Source: Candidatus Saccharimonadota bacterium (lineage in GTDB: Bacteria; Patescibacteriota; Saccharimonadia; Saccharimonadales; Saccharimonadaceae). From it: DNA of 47,519 nucleotides. A program made the translations under genes and the position numbers. The stretch spans positions 1-47,519 of the forward strand of contig JAFWHE010000020.1 of the NCBI GenBank assembly GCA_017512045.1, read 5' to 3'. Of this stretch, positions 24,984 to 33,957 are shown in pieces (within the stretch, counting starts at the first letter, position 1; each line of letters starts with the position of its first letter). Under the pieces are notes generated by a model. The model ran no database searches. It was given only the letters and a program-made list of their open reading frames with translations, and was not told the DNA's origin.

Positions 24984-25338
24984 GGAAATAAAACGGGGAA
25001 ATATCAAATTTGTCAAATTTGGTCGGCCAGTCAGCAAGGTAACAGGGGTGGATGCAAAAAACGAGACCCAGAAAGTCAGATTTGCCGGAGAATTAACAGA
25101 ATTGTTCAGGAATTTCTCCAGAGAGCCACCCCAGTTAGAAGAGCTTTGCCAGATGGCAACAATTATGATTTGAAAACCCTGACTGACTATGGTCATTTAT
25201 TAGATTCTTATCTTTGACAAATCAGTAACTCTAAATATATTAGCTGAGCCTCCCAATTGTTGGGTACGCGTTGAATGGCATGAGAAACGAATGAGTTTGG
25301 CTATGCAACGGGATAAATTGATGTCTACTGGACGATAG
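24984..25338 (+). pseudogene. Possible degenerate coding remnant
   Basis: One frame ends ALPDGNNYDLKTLTDYGHLL-DSYL-stop (25217). The next frame then gives LNILAEPPNCWVRVEWHEKR and ends MSTGR-stop (25338). Neither has a start codon, and the two would join by one frameshift. The composition looks protein-like, but I do not recognise a family. Low confidence. Confidence 0.25.
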
Positions 25339-25341
25339 TTA

Positions 25342-25374
25342 TTACGACTTTAATTAACAGATTATAAGTCGTAA
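25342..25374. repeat. 9-bp perfect inverted repeat
   Basis: TTACGACTT and AAGTCGTAA are separated by 15 nt in the gene-free region. It could be a hairpin or a binding site. Confidence 0.5.
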
Positions 25375-25691
25375 AAGATATATTGTGCGACATTGGAAAT
25401 AAAAAGAAAAGACGATTGTTCATACGTTTGAAATGTCCAGATTTTCTTATGGCTGGTCCTGCTTATGCTTTTTGCTGTATTTCCCCACTCACGCACGCGC
25501 CTTGCTAGCTATACTTATGTAGCTGAGTTCTTATACGTTTATGCTAAAAATCTGCTCAGAATGCGTTCTAGGGCCTCTCAGGCTAACTAACAGATATGTA
25601 ACAGGGGTGAAACAGATAAAGAACAGAGAAGCACTACCTGTTTAACAGGGGGAATTGATGATTATCCGATTAACAGGGGAATTATAGAGAT

Positions 25692-25724
25692 AAAAAAGGC
25701 AGGGTTTACTTCCCTGCCTTTTTT
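25692..25724. terminator. Terminator downstream of the TraG-like gene
   Basis: AAAAAAGGCAGGG-TTTACTT-CCCTGCCTTTTTT is a perfect hairpin with A and T runs on both sides. It is positioned to end the minus-strand gene that stops at 25727, and it would also stop plus-strand reads. Confidence 0.9.
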
Positions 25725-25726
25725 GA

Positions 25727-28564
25727 TTACGCATTTTGCTGTGGTGGCTGTTGAGGTTTTTTCTTGTAATGACGTCCGTAGCTATAACGCTTATGATTAT
25801 TGCGAGAACGCTGGTGAGCTTTTTTTGCTACATCGGTAGGTGATTTTTTGTCGCTGACAGGCTGTTCTGTGGACTCCTTATCGGCGGCAGCTTCTGCTAC
25901 TAGACGACCGAGGTCTTTTAGCCCTGGACGGTCAGTCTTGTCTTCGGCGGTATTAGGTGAGATCTTTAATTTCTTGAAATCATCCTTTGGCGTTGGCTGG
26001 AAAATTTTAGCAGAAGATTTGGACGGTTTATCGGATTGGAAAGCGAAATCTGCCTTTGTGATAGCGGTAGTTCCCTGTCCTTGATTAGTTTGTCCTGCCA
26101 TGCCTGCTTCCCTGCCAGAGTCAGAGAGGATTTGCTTGTATTTCTCTGCCTGTTCGATAGTTTCTTGGATCTCCGCTTCTACATCCGTACGAGAACGGGA
26201 GTATTTCTCTCTAGAAGAAGCAATAATTGCATCGAAATTATCTTTTGGAGTGTTTGGAATAGAGAGGGTAGTAGCAGAGAAAGCAGGTACTTTTTCTCCG
26301 TTAATAATCATAGAAATTACAAAATTACGGTTGTTCATCTGAAGTAAATCTTGCGCTTCAAAGGTTGGTTCAAATTGTTTGACGAGAAGTGGCGCATCGT
26401 CAGCAGAAACACGGAAAGAAATAGTCGTACCGACGTTACCAAAGACTGCATCGCGTACGGAATCGGTCATCTGGGAGATGTATTGGTTAGCTACGGTGAG
26501 ATTGAGGCCATATTTGCGTGCCTCAGATAGAATTACGGCAAAAGAATCAGTGGCAAAGTTCTGGAACTCGTCTACATAGAGATAGAATGGGCGACGGTCG
26601 GCTACATCTGGAATATCGGAGCGACTCATGGCGGCAAGCTGAACTTTAGTTACTAGGAAAGCGCCGAGGATACCAGCATTATCTTCTCCAATCAAACCTT
26701 TAGATAGATTAACAACCAGGATTTTTCCCTCGTCCATGATACGACGGACATCGAAGCTGGACTTTGGCTGGCCAATGATATTACGGATAATTGGATTAGC
26801 AGTAAAGGCACCGACTTTGTTGAGTACAGGGGCAATGCTTTCATTGACTTGTTTCTCATTCCATTGACCAAATTCATGTTTCCAGAACTGCAGTACCGTT
26901 ACATCTTTACAATAATTCAGGGTCTCTTTGCGAAATTCTTTATCTGTTAGCATACGAGAAATATCAAGCAGGGTAGTTTCTGGGCGGTCTAGGAGAGCTA
27001 GTAAGGTATAGCGGAGGATATGCTCGAGGCGAGGACCCCAGGAATCGCCGAACATCCGTTTGAGCACGCCAATCACCTCTGAACAGACATTAGGTTTGCG
27101 TGATGGATCAGTGATTTCCAAAGGATTAAAGGCAACTGGATATTCTGTATCAGCTGGATTAAAATAAATTACGTCTTTAATACGTTTTTCTGGCACAAAA
27201 CGGAGATTATTGATAGCAAAATCGCCATGTGGGTCAATAATACAGTAGCCCTGATCGTAGAAGATGTCAGAGAGAGCAAAGAGTTCTAGCATACCACTTT
27301 TCCCTGCTCCAGTCTGGCCGATGATATAGACATGACGTGAACGATCGCGACGAAGCATGCCAAATTGGTGGTTGATACCACGGAAATTAGTTAGGCCAAA
27401 GGCGGAAATATCCCTATCATGCTCTGCATTACCAGTGATAAGCGGAAGTTGTGCAGGTGGTTCTGCGGTCTTGCTGGTAGCCCAGACGATATTTGGTGTC
27501 TCTACGGAGGTGTGTGGCAAATGATAGACAGAGGCGAGCTCGGAAATATTGAGGATGAAACCATGGTCGGTGAATTGACGGAGCTTATAAGCGTCCAGAG
27601 CACCTTTATCAAAAGTGCCACCCGTGCCAGTGAAACCATTGAGATTAGTGGAATTATATTGCTTAAATGTGCCGACTAAAGCTTGCATATTGAGCTTGGC
27701 ATCAGTCTGGTCATTGCCGAGGTAGGCTAAACGAATCTTTACTTCATAGCCGAGCTTGGTGGCTTTTTCTTCTGCTTTTTCTACTTGAGTTTTGGCACGT
27801 TCAGAAAGTTCCACCTTGACCGGTTCACCATTTGGTCCACTCTGAGGTGGGCGAAAGAGCGCGCCGAATGCGGTAATTATCCAAACCCAGTCTATACCGA
27901 GGAAACGGAATGATTTCTGACCAGATTTAATCTGTTTAACCCACTTGTCAGTGGTGGCTTTATGCCAATCATCTGGAATTGGACGAGTGAGGATTTGTAT
28001 CCAGAGCTCTTCGCTATTGTCTGGGTTGAGCTTCGCTAGGGTTCCAGTGATACCAGCTAGGGGGTCTACCTCAAAATTTTCGAAAGTTTTAATCGGTAAG
28101 ACTTCATTCTCTGTTAGAATTATCTCCGAAGAATAGACCACTGGGTAATCTTTGCGCTTATCAACATAATCTTCTTTTACTTTATGAATCTGAACAGTAG
28201 GATACTGAGCATAAATTTGTCCTTCAACGAAGCTTTGTAGAACTTTGGGCGTCCAGACATAAAAACGAATCTGACCACCAGTAGAAACGATTTCAAAAGA
28301 GAGATGTTCTTGCACGCCACCGGAGTTTTTTAGTTCCATTTTGTCACGCAAGATACCATGTAAGCTAGCAAAAAGTTGTTCCGCAGCCAATTCCTTTTTA
28401 TCGTTGGTGCGTGGAATTTCTAGCATCAAAAGTACCGCATCTACATTCAGGACTTTTAGGCGATTAATCTTTTTGTAATTGCGATAAGTCAAAAAACCCA
28501 AGACAGCCACAATCGGTATCCAGACAATCGGCATTAAAATAAAGTGAATGATATTTGCTAGCAT
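25727..28564 (-). CDS. TraG/VirD4/HerA-like type IV secretion ATPase
   Basis: A 945-aa protein. The N-terminal membrane helix (FILMPIVWIPIVAVLGFLTY) is followed by about 350 residues of unknown fold and a P-loop ATPase. Walker A is IIGQTGAGKSGMLEL (about residue 420), followed by YCIIDPHGDFA, and Walker B is FYLYVDEFQNFATDSF. A sensor region AVFGNVGTTISFRVSADDA and a Pro/Gln/Lys-rich tail with HKRYSYGRHYKKKPQQPPQQ come last. Such coupling-type ATPases pump DNA or protein through type IV secretion systems or pili. It stands alone here, so substrate and partners are unknown. Confidence 0.85.
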   Translation of the reverse strand: MLANIIHFILMPIVWIPIVAVLGFLTYRNYKKINRLKVLNVDAVLLMLEIPRTNDKKELAAEQLFASLHGILRDKMELKNSGGVQEHLSFEIVSTGGQIRFYVWTPKVLQSFVEGQIYAQYPTVQIHKVKEDYVDKRKDYPVVYSSEIILTENEVLPIKTFENFEVDPLAGITGTLAKLNPDNSEELWIQILTRPIPDDWHKATTDKWVKQIKSGQKSFRFLGIDWVWIITAFGALFRPPQSGPNGEPVKVELSERAKTQVEKAEEKATKLGYEVKIRLAYLGNDQTDAKLNMQALVGTFKQYNSTNLNGFTGTGGTFDKGALDAYKLRQFTDHGFILNISELASVYHLPHTSVETPNIVWATSKTAEPPAQLPLITGNAEHDRDISAFGLTNFRGINHQFGMLRRDRSRHVYIIGQTGAGKSGMLELFALSDIFYDQGYCIIDPHGDFAINNLRFVPEKRIKDVIYFNPADTEYPVAFNPLEITDPSRKPNVCSEVIGVLKRMFGDSWGPRLEHILRYTLLALLDRPETTLLDISRMLTDKEFRKETLNYCKDVTVLQFWKHEFGQWNEKQVNESIAPVLNKVGAFTANPIIRNIIGQPKSSFDVRRIMDEGKILVVNLSKGLIGEDNAGILGAFLVTKVQLAAMSRSDIPDVADRRPFYLYVDEFQNFATDSFAVILSEARKYGLNLTVANQYISQMTDSVRDAVFGNVGTTISFRVSADDAPLLVKQFEPTFEAQDLLQMNNRNFVISMIINGEKVPAFSATTLSIPNTPKDNFDAIIASSREKYSRSRTDVEAEIQETIEQAEKYKQILSDSGREAGMAGQTNQGQGTTAITKADFAFQSDKPSKSSAKIFQPTPKDDFKKLKISPNTAEDKTDRPGLKDLGRLVAEAAADKESTEQPVSDKKSPTDVAKKAHQRSRNNHKRYSYGRHYKKKPQQPPQQNA

Positions 28565-28608
28565 ACTATGTAGTATTATTTTAGCATAAAAGGATTGAAA
28601 TTGCTAGA

Positions 28609-29649
28609 TTATTTTGTTTCATCGGCAAGTTCATATGCATTCTTGTCGACATTTTTGAAATATTTCTTGTTCTGCAAATTTAATAAAATGGTAGTTTCTT
28701 TTACTTTGCGAGCGCGGAGGACTTGTTTGACAATTTCTTCGCGTGTGAGTGGCTTGTTTGCTTTTCTCAAAATACCACAGATAATATCAGATACAGTTCC
28801 CTTCTTGTATCCCCAGGCATCCAAAGCATAAATACCACGACCAATCAAAACGAAGCGGTCATCTTTAATCAGCTCATTGTGAATTGCTTGGATAGTGACA
28901 TTCTTTCTCTTGAAATCTGATGCGGAAATAGCCTTGGCAATATCAGCGAAATGCATTGGCTCTTTCTTAGTTTCTAATACTACGAAAATCTTATCGCGAA
29001 TATTCCTTGGGTTGACAGTCGGCCATTTGGCTAGACCCCAGAGGCCGTTCAGGGTAGAAAGTTGTTTAGAGATGGATGCAATAGCGACAATATGTGATGG
29101 GTGTTCGTAAGTTAGTTTCGCATCCAATTCTTCGATAGTCATTGGTTTTTTGTTTTCTTTAATAACGGAGACGATTTCGTCGGCTTTTTTCTTAACCTTG
29201 GCAGCGTCACCGTATTCGGCAATACCAATGGCGGAGTAATAGTGATCGTTCTCGTCAATTACGGTTAATTGAGAAGAAATTTCGCCAATAAAAGAAAGTT
29301 CTGCCCTTTCGGCGGCAGTGGCAGTACGACCATAAACCTTATCAGCGAGGGCGGAAACGCGAGCGATGCGGCCAGTCTCTGTGAGGTTGCGGATGATAAC
29401 CTTTTCAGCGGCGGCTAGCTCTGGGATTTCTCCTTCCTCTGAGCAGACACGTAAGCGGACGAGAATTGCTTTTTCTAGCTGCCTCACGCGTTCCCGTGTG
29501 ATAGACAACATATCACCGATTTGTTCAAGAGTTTCTTTCTGCCCGTTTAGTCCAAAGCGACGAGAAATAATCTCTTTTTCGCGGTCTTGTTCAATGATAT
29601 TCAGACTTCCTTTGATCGCTTTTGCGATTGCATCCGCATTTTGGTCCAT
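28609..29649 (-). CDS. Sigma-70 region 4 plus HARE-HTH domain protein
   Basis: A 346-aa protein. Residues about 17-65 form sigma region 4 (EQDREKEIISRRFGLNG, LEQIGDMLSITRERVRQLE). The rest holds winged-helix segments of the HARE-HTH type, such as MHFADIAKAISASDFKRKNV with GRGIYALDAWGYKKGTV, and a last one near residues 295-340. Region 2, needed for promoter melting, is missing, so it is not a complete sigma factor. It may bind RNA polymerase or -35 DNA, like a delta-subunit or regulator. A Shine-Dalgarno-like AAAAGGGAAA precedes the ATG. Confidence 0.75.
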   Translation of the reverse strand: MDQNADAIAKAIKGSLNIIEQDREKEIISRRFGLNGQKETLEQIGDMLSITRERVRQLEKAILVRLRVCSEEGEIPELAAAEKVIIRNLTETGRIARVSALADKVYGRTATAAERAELSFIGEISSQLTVIDENDHYYSAIGIAEYGDAAKVKKKADEIVSVIKENKKPMTIEELDAKLTYEHPSHIVAIASISKQLSTLNGLWGLAKWPTVNPRNIRDKIFVVLETKKEPMHFADIAKAISASDFKRKNVTIQAIHNELIKDDRFVLIGRGIYALDAWGYKKGTVSDIICGILRKANKPLTREEIVKQVLRARKVKETTILLNLQNKKYFKNVDKNAYELADETK

Positions 29650-29833
29650 TAAAATATTTCCCTTTTCTCACCCCTATTACTGGTATTCATTTAGCTTATG
29701 ATATCATATTTTCTGCTAAATGTCAACTTAATATTTTTAACTTTCTATGTATATTGTATCATATTTTTTACAATGTCAACAATTTATTATTTTTTAGTTT
29801 TAAAAAAGTGGGAAATATGCTAAATGTTTATGC

Positions 29834-32185
29834 TTATTTACTACTTTTACGGCTTTTGGTAGCGCGTTTTTTGGTAGTGCTTTTGGCGCTTTTAGTGCGG
29901 CGACGTGGTGCATGACGGGCGGATTTTGGTTTTTCGGCTAGGATTTTTTCTGCCTCTTCTTTTGTTAGTTTCTTTGGATCAATTTCTTTTGGAATTTTAG
30001 CATTGTTGCGGCGGCCTGGGCCTTTGACGTAAGGACCATAAGCACCAATAATAATCATAACATCACCCCAGTCAGCAATGATTGAATCTATTTTCTTTTG
30101 ATAAATCGGTTCAGCATCATCTAGCGTGATAGTGTAAGGATCGTAATCCTTGATTGGTATGTTGTATTTGCCAGCTTTGAGATACGGCCCAAACGGCCCG
30201 GAAGAGGCAATAATTTCTGTCCCATCCGCGGCTTTGCCTAATTTACGTGGCAAAGCAGGAAGTTTTAGCTGTTCTATTGCTTGTTCCAGAGTAATACTCT
30301 TAACATTTACACCATCTGGTAGTGGCGCAAAACGTGGTTTTTCTCCAGATTCTTTCTCATTTTCTCCCAATTGGATAAATCCACCGTTTTTACCAACCTT
30401 TGCATAAATATTCTTTCCTGTTTCTGGATCTACGCCAAGAGAATTAGCATTATTATAACGTGCGATATCAGCGGAACCTTTGACTAACTTAGAGAACGGG
30501 GTATAAAAATCCTTTAGCATCTTTACTTTTTCCAGTTTTTGTTCGGCAATTTTGTCTAGCTTCCCTTCCACGTCAGCGGTAAAGCCATAATCTACGATTT
30601 TGTCAAAATGCTCAGTTAGGAAATCAGAAACTAGCTCACCAACAGGGGTAGGAAGTAATTTGCCTTTGAGGGAGCCGGTTTTCTCCGAAACCTGTTTTTC
30701 CAGAATATCAGTGTTATTCTCTAATATTAATTCAGTAACTTCGCGCTCTAAGCCTTCGCTCTCACCTTTTACTACATATCCACGCGCTTGAATAGCGGAC
30801 ATGATGGATGCATAAGTGGATGGGCGACCAATGCCGAGCTCTTCTAACTTTTTCACTAGAGAGCCTTCAGTATAACGAGCTGGTGGACGTTCAAAAGTCT
30901 CATGTGCGATAATCCTCTCCGCATCACATTTGTCGCCAACTTTCAGATCTGGTAAAGTAGTCTCTTTAGAATTGCCATAAACTTTTAAGAAACCGTCAAA
31001 GATAATTACCTCACCCTTGGCGGAAAAAGTATTTTTTGGCGCAGTGTCGGGCGTGAGTTTGATTGTGGTGCGATTAACACGAGCATTTGCCATTTGGGTG
31101 GCCAGGGTGCGGGAACGGATTAACTTATAAAGTTTTTGCTCATAAGTATTGCTCCCAGCTTCTTCTACCTCTATATGTGTTGGGCGAATAGCCTCATGTG
31201 CTTCCTGAGCGCCAGCGGATTTTGTCTTGAAATGTCTAATTTGGAGGTAATTTTTGCCGTATTTCCCCTCAATATATTTGGCGATAGCATTGAGGGCTTG
31301 ACTAGAGAGATTAAGAGAATCTGTACGATGATAAGTGATATGGCCAGCTTGGTATAACCCCTGGGCGGCGCGCATAGTAGTAGATGACGAGAAGCCTAGC
31401 CGACTATTAGCCTCTATCTGTAAAGCAGCAGTAGCAAAAGGTACTGGATTAGCCTTCTTTCCCTCGGTCTGATCAACGGCAGAAACGGTATATTTGGCCC
31501 CTTTTAGGCTTTCTAAGAGCTGCTTAGCTTTGTCTGCCGTATTTGGGCTTTCTCCATCCAATGTGGCTAAGAACGCCTCCTGAGAGCCTTTTCCGCCACC
31601 TTCTGTAAACTCGCCAGTTACTTTATAAGATGATTTTCCCTGAAATTTCTCTATTTCACGCTCTTTTTCTACGACTAAACGTAGAGCTGGGCTCTGTACG
31701 CGTCCAGCGGAAATAGCACCAGGTACTTTACGTCGTACCACTCCCGACAAATCATAACCTACCAACATATCGAGCGTTTGGCGAGCTTGCTGGGAGGATA
31801 CCATGTTCATATCTACTTTGCGTGGGTGTTTGACGGCCTCTTCTAGAGCTGGTTTGGTGATTTCGTGAAAAGTAATACGATTAGTATTATCTGGTAAATC
31901 TAACACTTCTATCAAATGCCAAGAAATAGACTCTCCCTCGCGGTCTTCATCGGTTGCGAGCCAGATTGTCTCGGCAGATTTGGCGGCTTTTTTCAGATCG
32001 GAAACAATTTTCTTGTGTCCCTCGTCAATTTCATAAGTTACTGCAAAATCTCTGTCCACGTCCACTTTGGTATCCTTGCGGATATGGCCAACAGATGACA
32101 TGACCTTAAAATCTTTACCTAAGTATTTTTCTATTGTCTTGGCCTTGGCAGGCGACTCTACAATTACCAGATTTTTTGCGCTCAT
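29834..32185 (-). CDS. topA: DNA topoisomerase I
   Basis: A 783-aa type IA topoisomerase that relaxes negative supercoils. The Toprim domain has LVIVESPAKAKTIEKYLG and ATDEDREGE. The active-site Tyr lies in GHITYHRTDSLNLS, and GRPSTYASIM follows. Instead of zinc fingers the C-terminus has topoisomerase repeats (SGPFGPYLKAGKYN, GAYGPYVKGPG) and a Lys/Arg-rich tail (KSTTKKRATKSRKSSK) for DNA binding. I chose the ATG at 32185 (MSAKNLVIVES). A longer frame exists, but TATGAT lies 7 nt before this ATG. Confidence 0.95.
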   Translation of the reverse strand: MSAKNLVIVESPAKAKTIEKYLGKDFKVMSSVGHIRKDTKVDVDRDFAVTYEIDEGHKKIVSDLKKAAKSAETIWLATDEDREGESISWHLIEVLDLPDNTNRITFHEITKPALEEAVKHPRKVDMNMVSSQQARQTLDMLVGYDLSGVVRRKVPGAISAGRVQSPALRLVVEKEREIEKFQGKSSYKVTGEFTEGGGKGSQEAFLATLDGESPNTADKAKQLLESLKGAKYTVSAVDQTEGKKANPVPFATAALQIEANSRLGFSSSTTMRAAQGLYQAGHITYHRTDSLNLSSQALNAIAKYIEGKYGKNYLQIRHFKTKSAGAQEAHEAIRPTHIEVEEAGSNTYEQKLYKLIRSRTLATQMANARVNRTTIKLTPDTAPKNTFSAKGEVIIFDGFLKVYGNSKETTLPDLKVGDKCDAERIIAHETFERPPARYTEGSLVKKLEELGIGRPSTYASIMSAIQARGYVVKGESEGLEREVTELILENNTDILEKQVSEKTGSLKGKLLPTPVGELVSDFLTEHFDKIVDYGFTADVEGKLDKIAEQKLEKVKMLKDFYTPFSKLVKGSADIARYNNANSLGVDPETGKNIYAKVGKNGGFIQLGENEKESGEKPRFAPLPDGVNVKSITLEQAIEQLKLPALPRKLGKAADGTEIIASSGPFGPYLKAGKYNIPIKDYDPYTITLDDAEPIYQKKIDSIIADWGDVMIIIGAYGPYVKGPGRRNNAKIPKEIDPKKLTKEEAEKILAEKPKSARHAPRRRTKSAKSTTKKRATKSRKSSK

Positions 32186-32249
32186 ATATTCTATCATACC
32201 ACACCATGTCAAGCACTAGTATTTTGAGTTGAAAATTATTGCAACAAAA

Positions 32250-32466
32250 ATCCCCTGGTGGGGGTTAGGCATGGGTGGGCTTCGCCTAACCTCCACTAGG
32301 GGATCTTTGGTTACCCCATAACGCTTCTTCGTCCAGATACCGGGGAAGCCCCGGAAGCGCGACCCACCTCACACAAATTGGGGCCCGCCGGTTATGGGGA
32401 TTGCTATGTTCTCAAATTATCTTTCAAAGTGGAGGTAATACTTATAAACTTATAACCTTAAAAGAA
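32250..32466 (-). ncRNA. Putative structured RNA with strong terminator, upstream of topA
   Basis: On the minus strand CCCCATAAC/GTTATGGGG (32314-32322 and 32391-32399) closes a domain containing the hairpin CCGGGG-CTT-CCCCGG. It is followed by a 21-bp stem with only two G-T pairs (32250-32270 with 32284-32304) and TTTTTG, a very strong terminator. A TATAAT box lies on the minus strand at 32467-32472, though without a good -35. It could be an independent RNA of about 200 nt or a topA leader with attenuation. It does not match the RNA families I can recall. Confidence 0.55.
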
Positions 32467-32524
32467 ATTATAAGTCCGAAAGGATTTAAGAACACGCAAC
32501 TTTTACCTTCTATTTTTGCAAAAG

Positions 32525-32600
32525 TATGCTAGAATAGAGGTAGAAATTATGATTTATTTAGGTGCAGTTTAGGGTTTTTACGCCCTAACTATTTTCATTA
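32525..32600 (+). promoter_or_regulatory. Short transcript with 7-codon ORF and hairpin before dprA
   Basis: An extended -10 TATGC-TAGAAT (32525-32535) is followed by ATG-ATT-TAT-TTA-GGT-GCA-GTT-TAG (32549-32572). The hairpin AGTTTAGGG / CCCTAACT overlaps its stop, and ATTTTCATT follows. The layout is like a small attenuator in front of dprA, but every element is weak. Confidence 0.3.
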
Positions 32601-32644
32601 TAGCACACCTGAAAAAATAAGTCAACACTTTTTTAATGTTTTTT

Positions 32645-33631
32645 ATGAAAATCAACGAAATCCCACCCCTGGAACATGATTTTACAGAGGTGTTAAAAAC
32701 GCTTGCGCTTATTCCAAAAATGTTGTATTTTTATGGAAAATTGCCGGAAAATATGCCAATAATCGGTCGCAAGAAGTGCGTAGCGATTGTCGGTTCGCGT
32801 AAAAATACTTCTTATGGTAGAGAAGTGGCCTACCAGGCGGCTTATGAGGCGGCAAAAGCCGGCGCAATAGTAATCTCTGGTTTGGCCTATGGGATAGATT
32901 CTATTGCGCATAGAGGTGCTTTGGATGCTGGTGGTATTACGATTGCAGTGCTGGGTACGCCAATTGATGATATTTACCCCAAGGCGCATATTGGGCTGGC
33001 GCGGGAAATTATAGAAAAAGATGGGGCGATTATCTCTGAATATGGCCCTGGAGAGATTTCTCATTCTAAGGGCGAAGTACAGGCACGGTTTTTGGCGCGC
33101 AACCGGATTATTGCCGGGCTATCTGATGTTACCTTGATAACAGAGGCAGCGGATAGAAGTGGTTCACTCAATACTGCTAGTCATGCTCTGGATATTGGCT
33201 CTGATTTGATGGCGGTACCTGGAGATATTACTAGACTCACTTCGCGCGGATGTAATAGATTACTGATGCAGGGCGCAATTCCCTACACCGAACCAAATGA
33301 CCTCTTGGATTTATTGTTCCCAGAAAGATTGATCGAGAAAAAATCTGGCAAATGTAACCTCGGCGGGGCGAATTGCAATGGGGAGAATTGTGATGGAAAT
33401 CTTTCGGAATCCGACGAAGAACTCCTTCGCCAATTACTAGAAAAATACGCCGAAACAGAGGTAGAGTGGCAGATTTTGACGAAAATTCTGTGTGGTACAC
33501 GAGATGGTGACCATATTATTGAGCAAATAGGAATCTCAGCTAGCGATTTTAGCCAAGCGATTACGATGTTAGAAATAAAGGGTGCAGTAAAATCCCTGGG
33601 AGCAAATAATTGGATGGGAGTAATCAGATGA
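32645..33631 (+). CDS. dprA: DNA-processing protein DprA
   Basis: A 328-aa Rossmann-fold DprA. DprA binds incoming single-stranded DNA and loads RecA during transformation. Motifs: CVAIVGSRKNTSYGREVA, VISGLAYGIDSIAHRGAL, IAVLGTPIDDIYPKAH, ARFLARNRIIAGLSDVTL, TEAADRSGSLNTASHAL and AVPGDITRLTSRGCNRLL. A C-terminal winged helix (about residues 265-325) is present. The start is uncertain: 32636 and 32645 are both ATG and neither has a Shine-Dalgarno. It supports natural DNA uptake in this lineage. Confidence 0.93.
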   Translation: MKINEIPPLEHDFTEVLKTLALIPKMLYFYGKLPENMPIIGRKKCVAIVGSRKNTSYGREVAYQAAYEAAKAGAIVISGLAYGIDSIAHRGALDAGGITIAVLGTPIDDIYPKAHIGLAREIIEKDGAIISEYGPGEISHSKGEVQARFLARNRIIAGLSDVTLITEAADRSGSLNTASHALDIGSDLMAVPGDITRLTSRGCNRLLMQGAIPYTEPNDLLDLLFPERLIEKKSGKCNLGGANCNGENCDGNLSESDEELLRQLLEKYAETEVEWQILTKILCGTRDGDHIIEQIGISASDFSQAITMLEIKGAVKSLGANNWMGVIR

Positions 33632-33646
33632 AACATTTGTATTGTG

Positions 33647-33675
33647 TTGACGTACGGCAAAACGTACGCTATAAT
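33647..33675 (+). promoter_or_regulatory. Autoregulated promoter of the YefM/YoeB-type module
   Basis: TTGACG (33647-33652), 17 nt, TATAAT (33670-33675). The palindrome CGTACG occurs twice, separated by GCAAAA, overlapping the -35 end and filling most of the spacer. That is a good operator for the antitoxin. The promoter starts inside the last bases after dprA. Confidence 0.75.
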
Positions 33676-33693
33676 GTAGCCAAAGGAGCAAAT

Positions 33694-33957
33694 ATGACTA
33701 CAATTAGCGCAACAGAGGCCAGAAAAGACATCTATAATCTGATGGATAAGGTTAATTCAGAGGAAGACCCCGTTTTGATTACTAAGAAGGATGGGAACAA
33801 TGTAATGTTGATGTCTGAGAAGAAGTGGGATTCGATAAAGGAGACATTGTATTTGTTGTCTATTCCTGGTTTGCGTGAGGATTTGATGGAAAGCAGAAAA
33901 CTGCCTCTCAGCGAGTATGAAGATATAACTGGAGGTATAGACTGGGATAATGTATAA
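33694..33957 (+). CDS. Phd/YefM-family antitoxin
   Basis: An 87-aa antitoxin with the Phd/YefM start TTISATEARKDIYNLMDKV and DPVLITKKDGNNVMLMSEK, followed by a C-terminal toxin-binding tail. The ATG at 33694 has AAAGGAG upstream; the open frame extends further but without a start signal. It overlaps the toxin gene by 8 nt. It probably represses the CGTACG promoter, alone and with the toxin. Confidence 0.9.
   Translation: MTTISATEARKDIYNLMDKVNSEEDPVLITKKDGNNVMLMSEKKWDSIKETLYLLSIPGLREDLMESRKLPLSEYEDITGGIDWDNV

Larger units (their letters stand above)
24857..25691. other. 835-nt region without a convincing intact gene
   Basis: Between cassette B and the terminator before the TraG-like gene. 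It holds several copies of a TAACAGGGG-like motif (around 24865, 25040, 25600, 25642, 25669), a 9-bp inverted repeat and two short open frames that look like broken coding sequence. An 84-codon plus-strand frame from 24919 has no clear homology. A strongly expressed gene is unlikely here. Confidence 0.5.

Noticed and set aside
24718-25173. 151-codon plus-strand ORF starting inside cassette B
   Set aside because: Its first third is the antisense of cassette B, and the rest has no recognisable domain, no Shine-Dalgarno and no promoter at the start.
32250-32466. SRP RNA or 5S rRNA as identity of the minus-strand RNA
   Set aside because: The diagnostic loops are absent. Only generic stems and a terminator can be shown.
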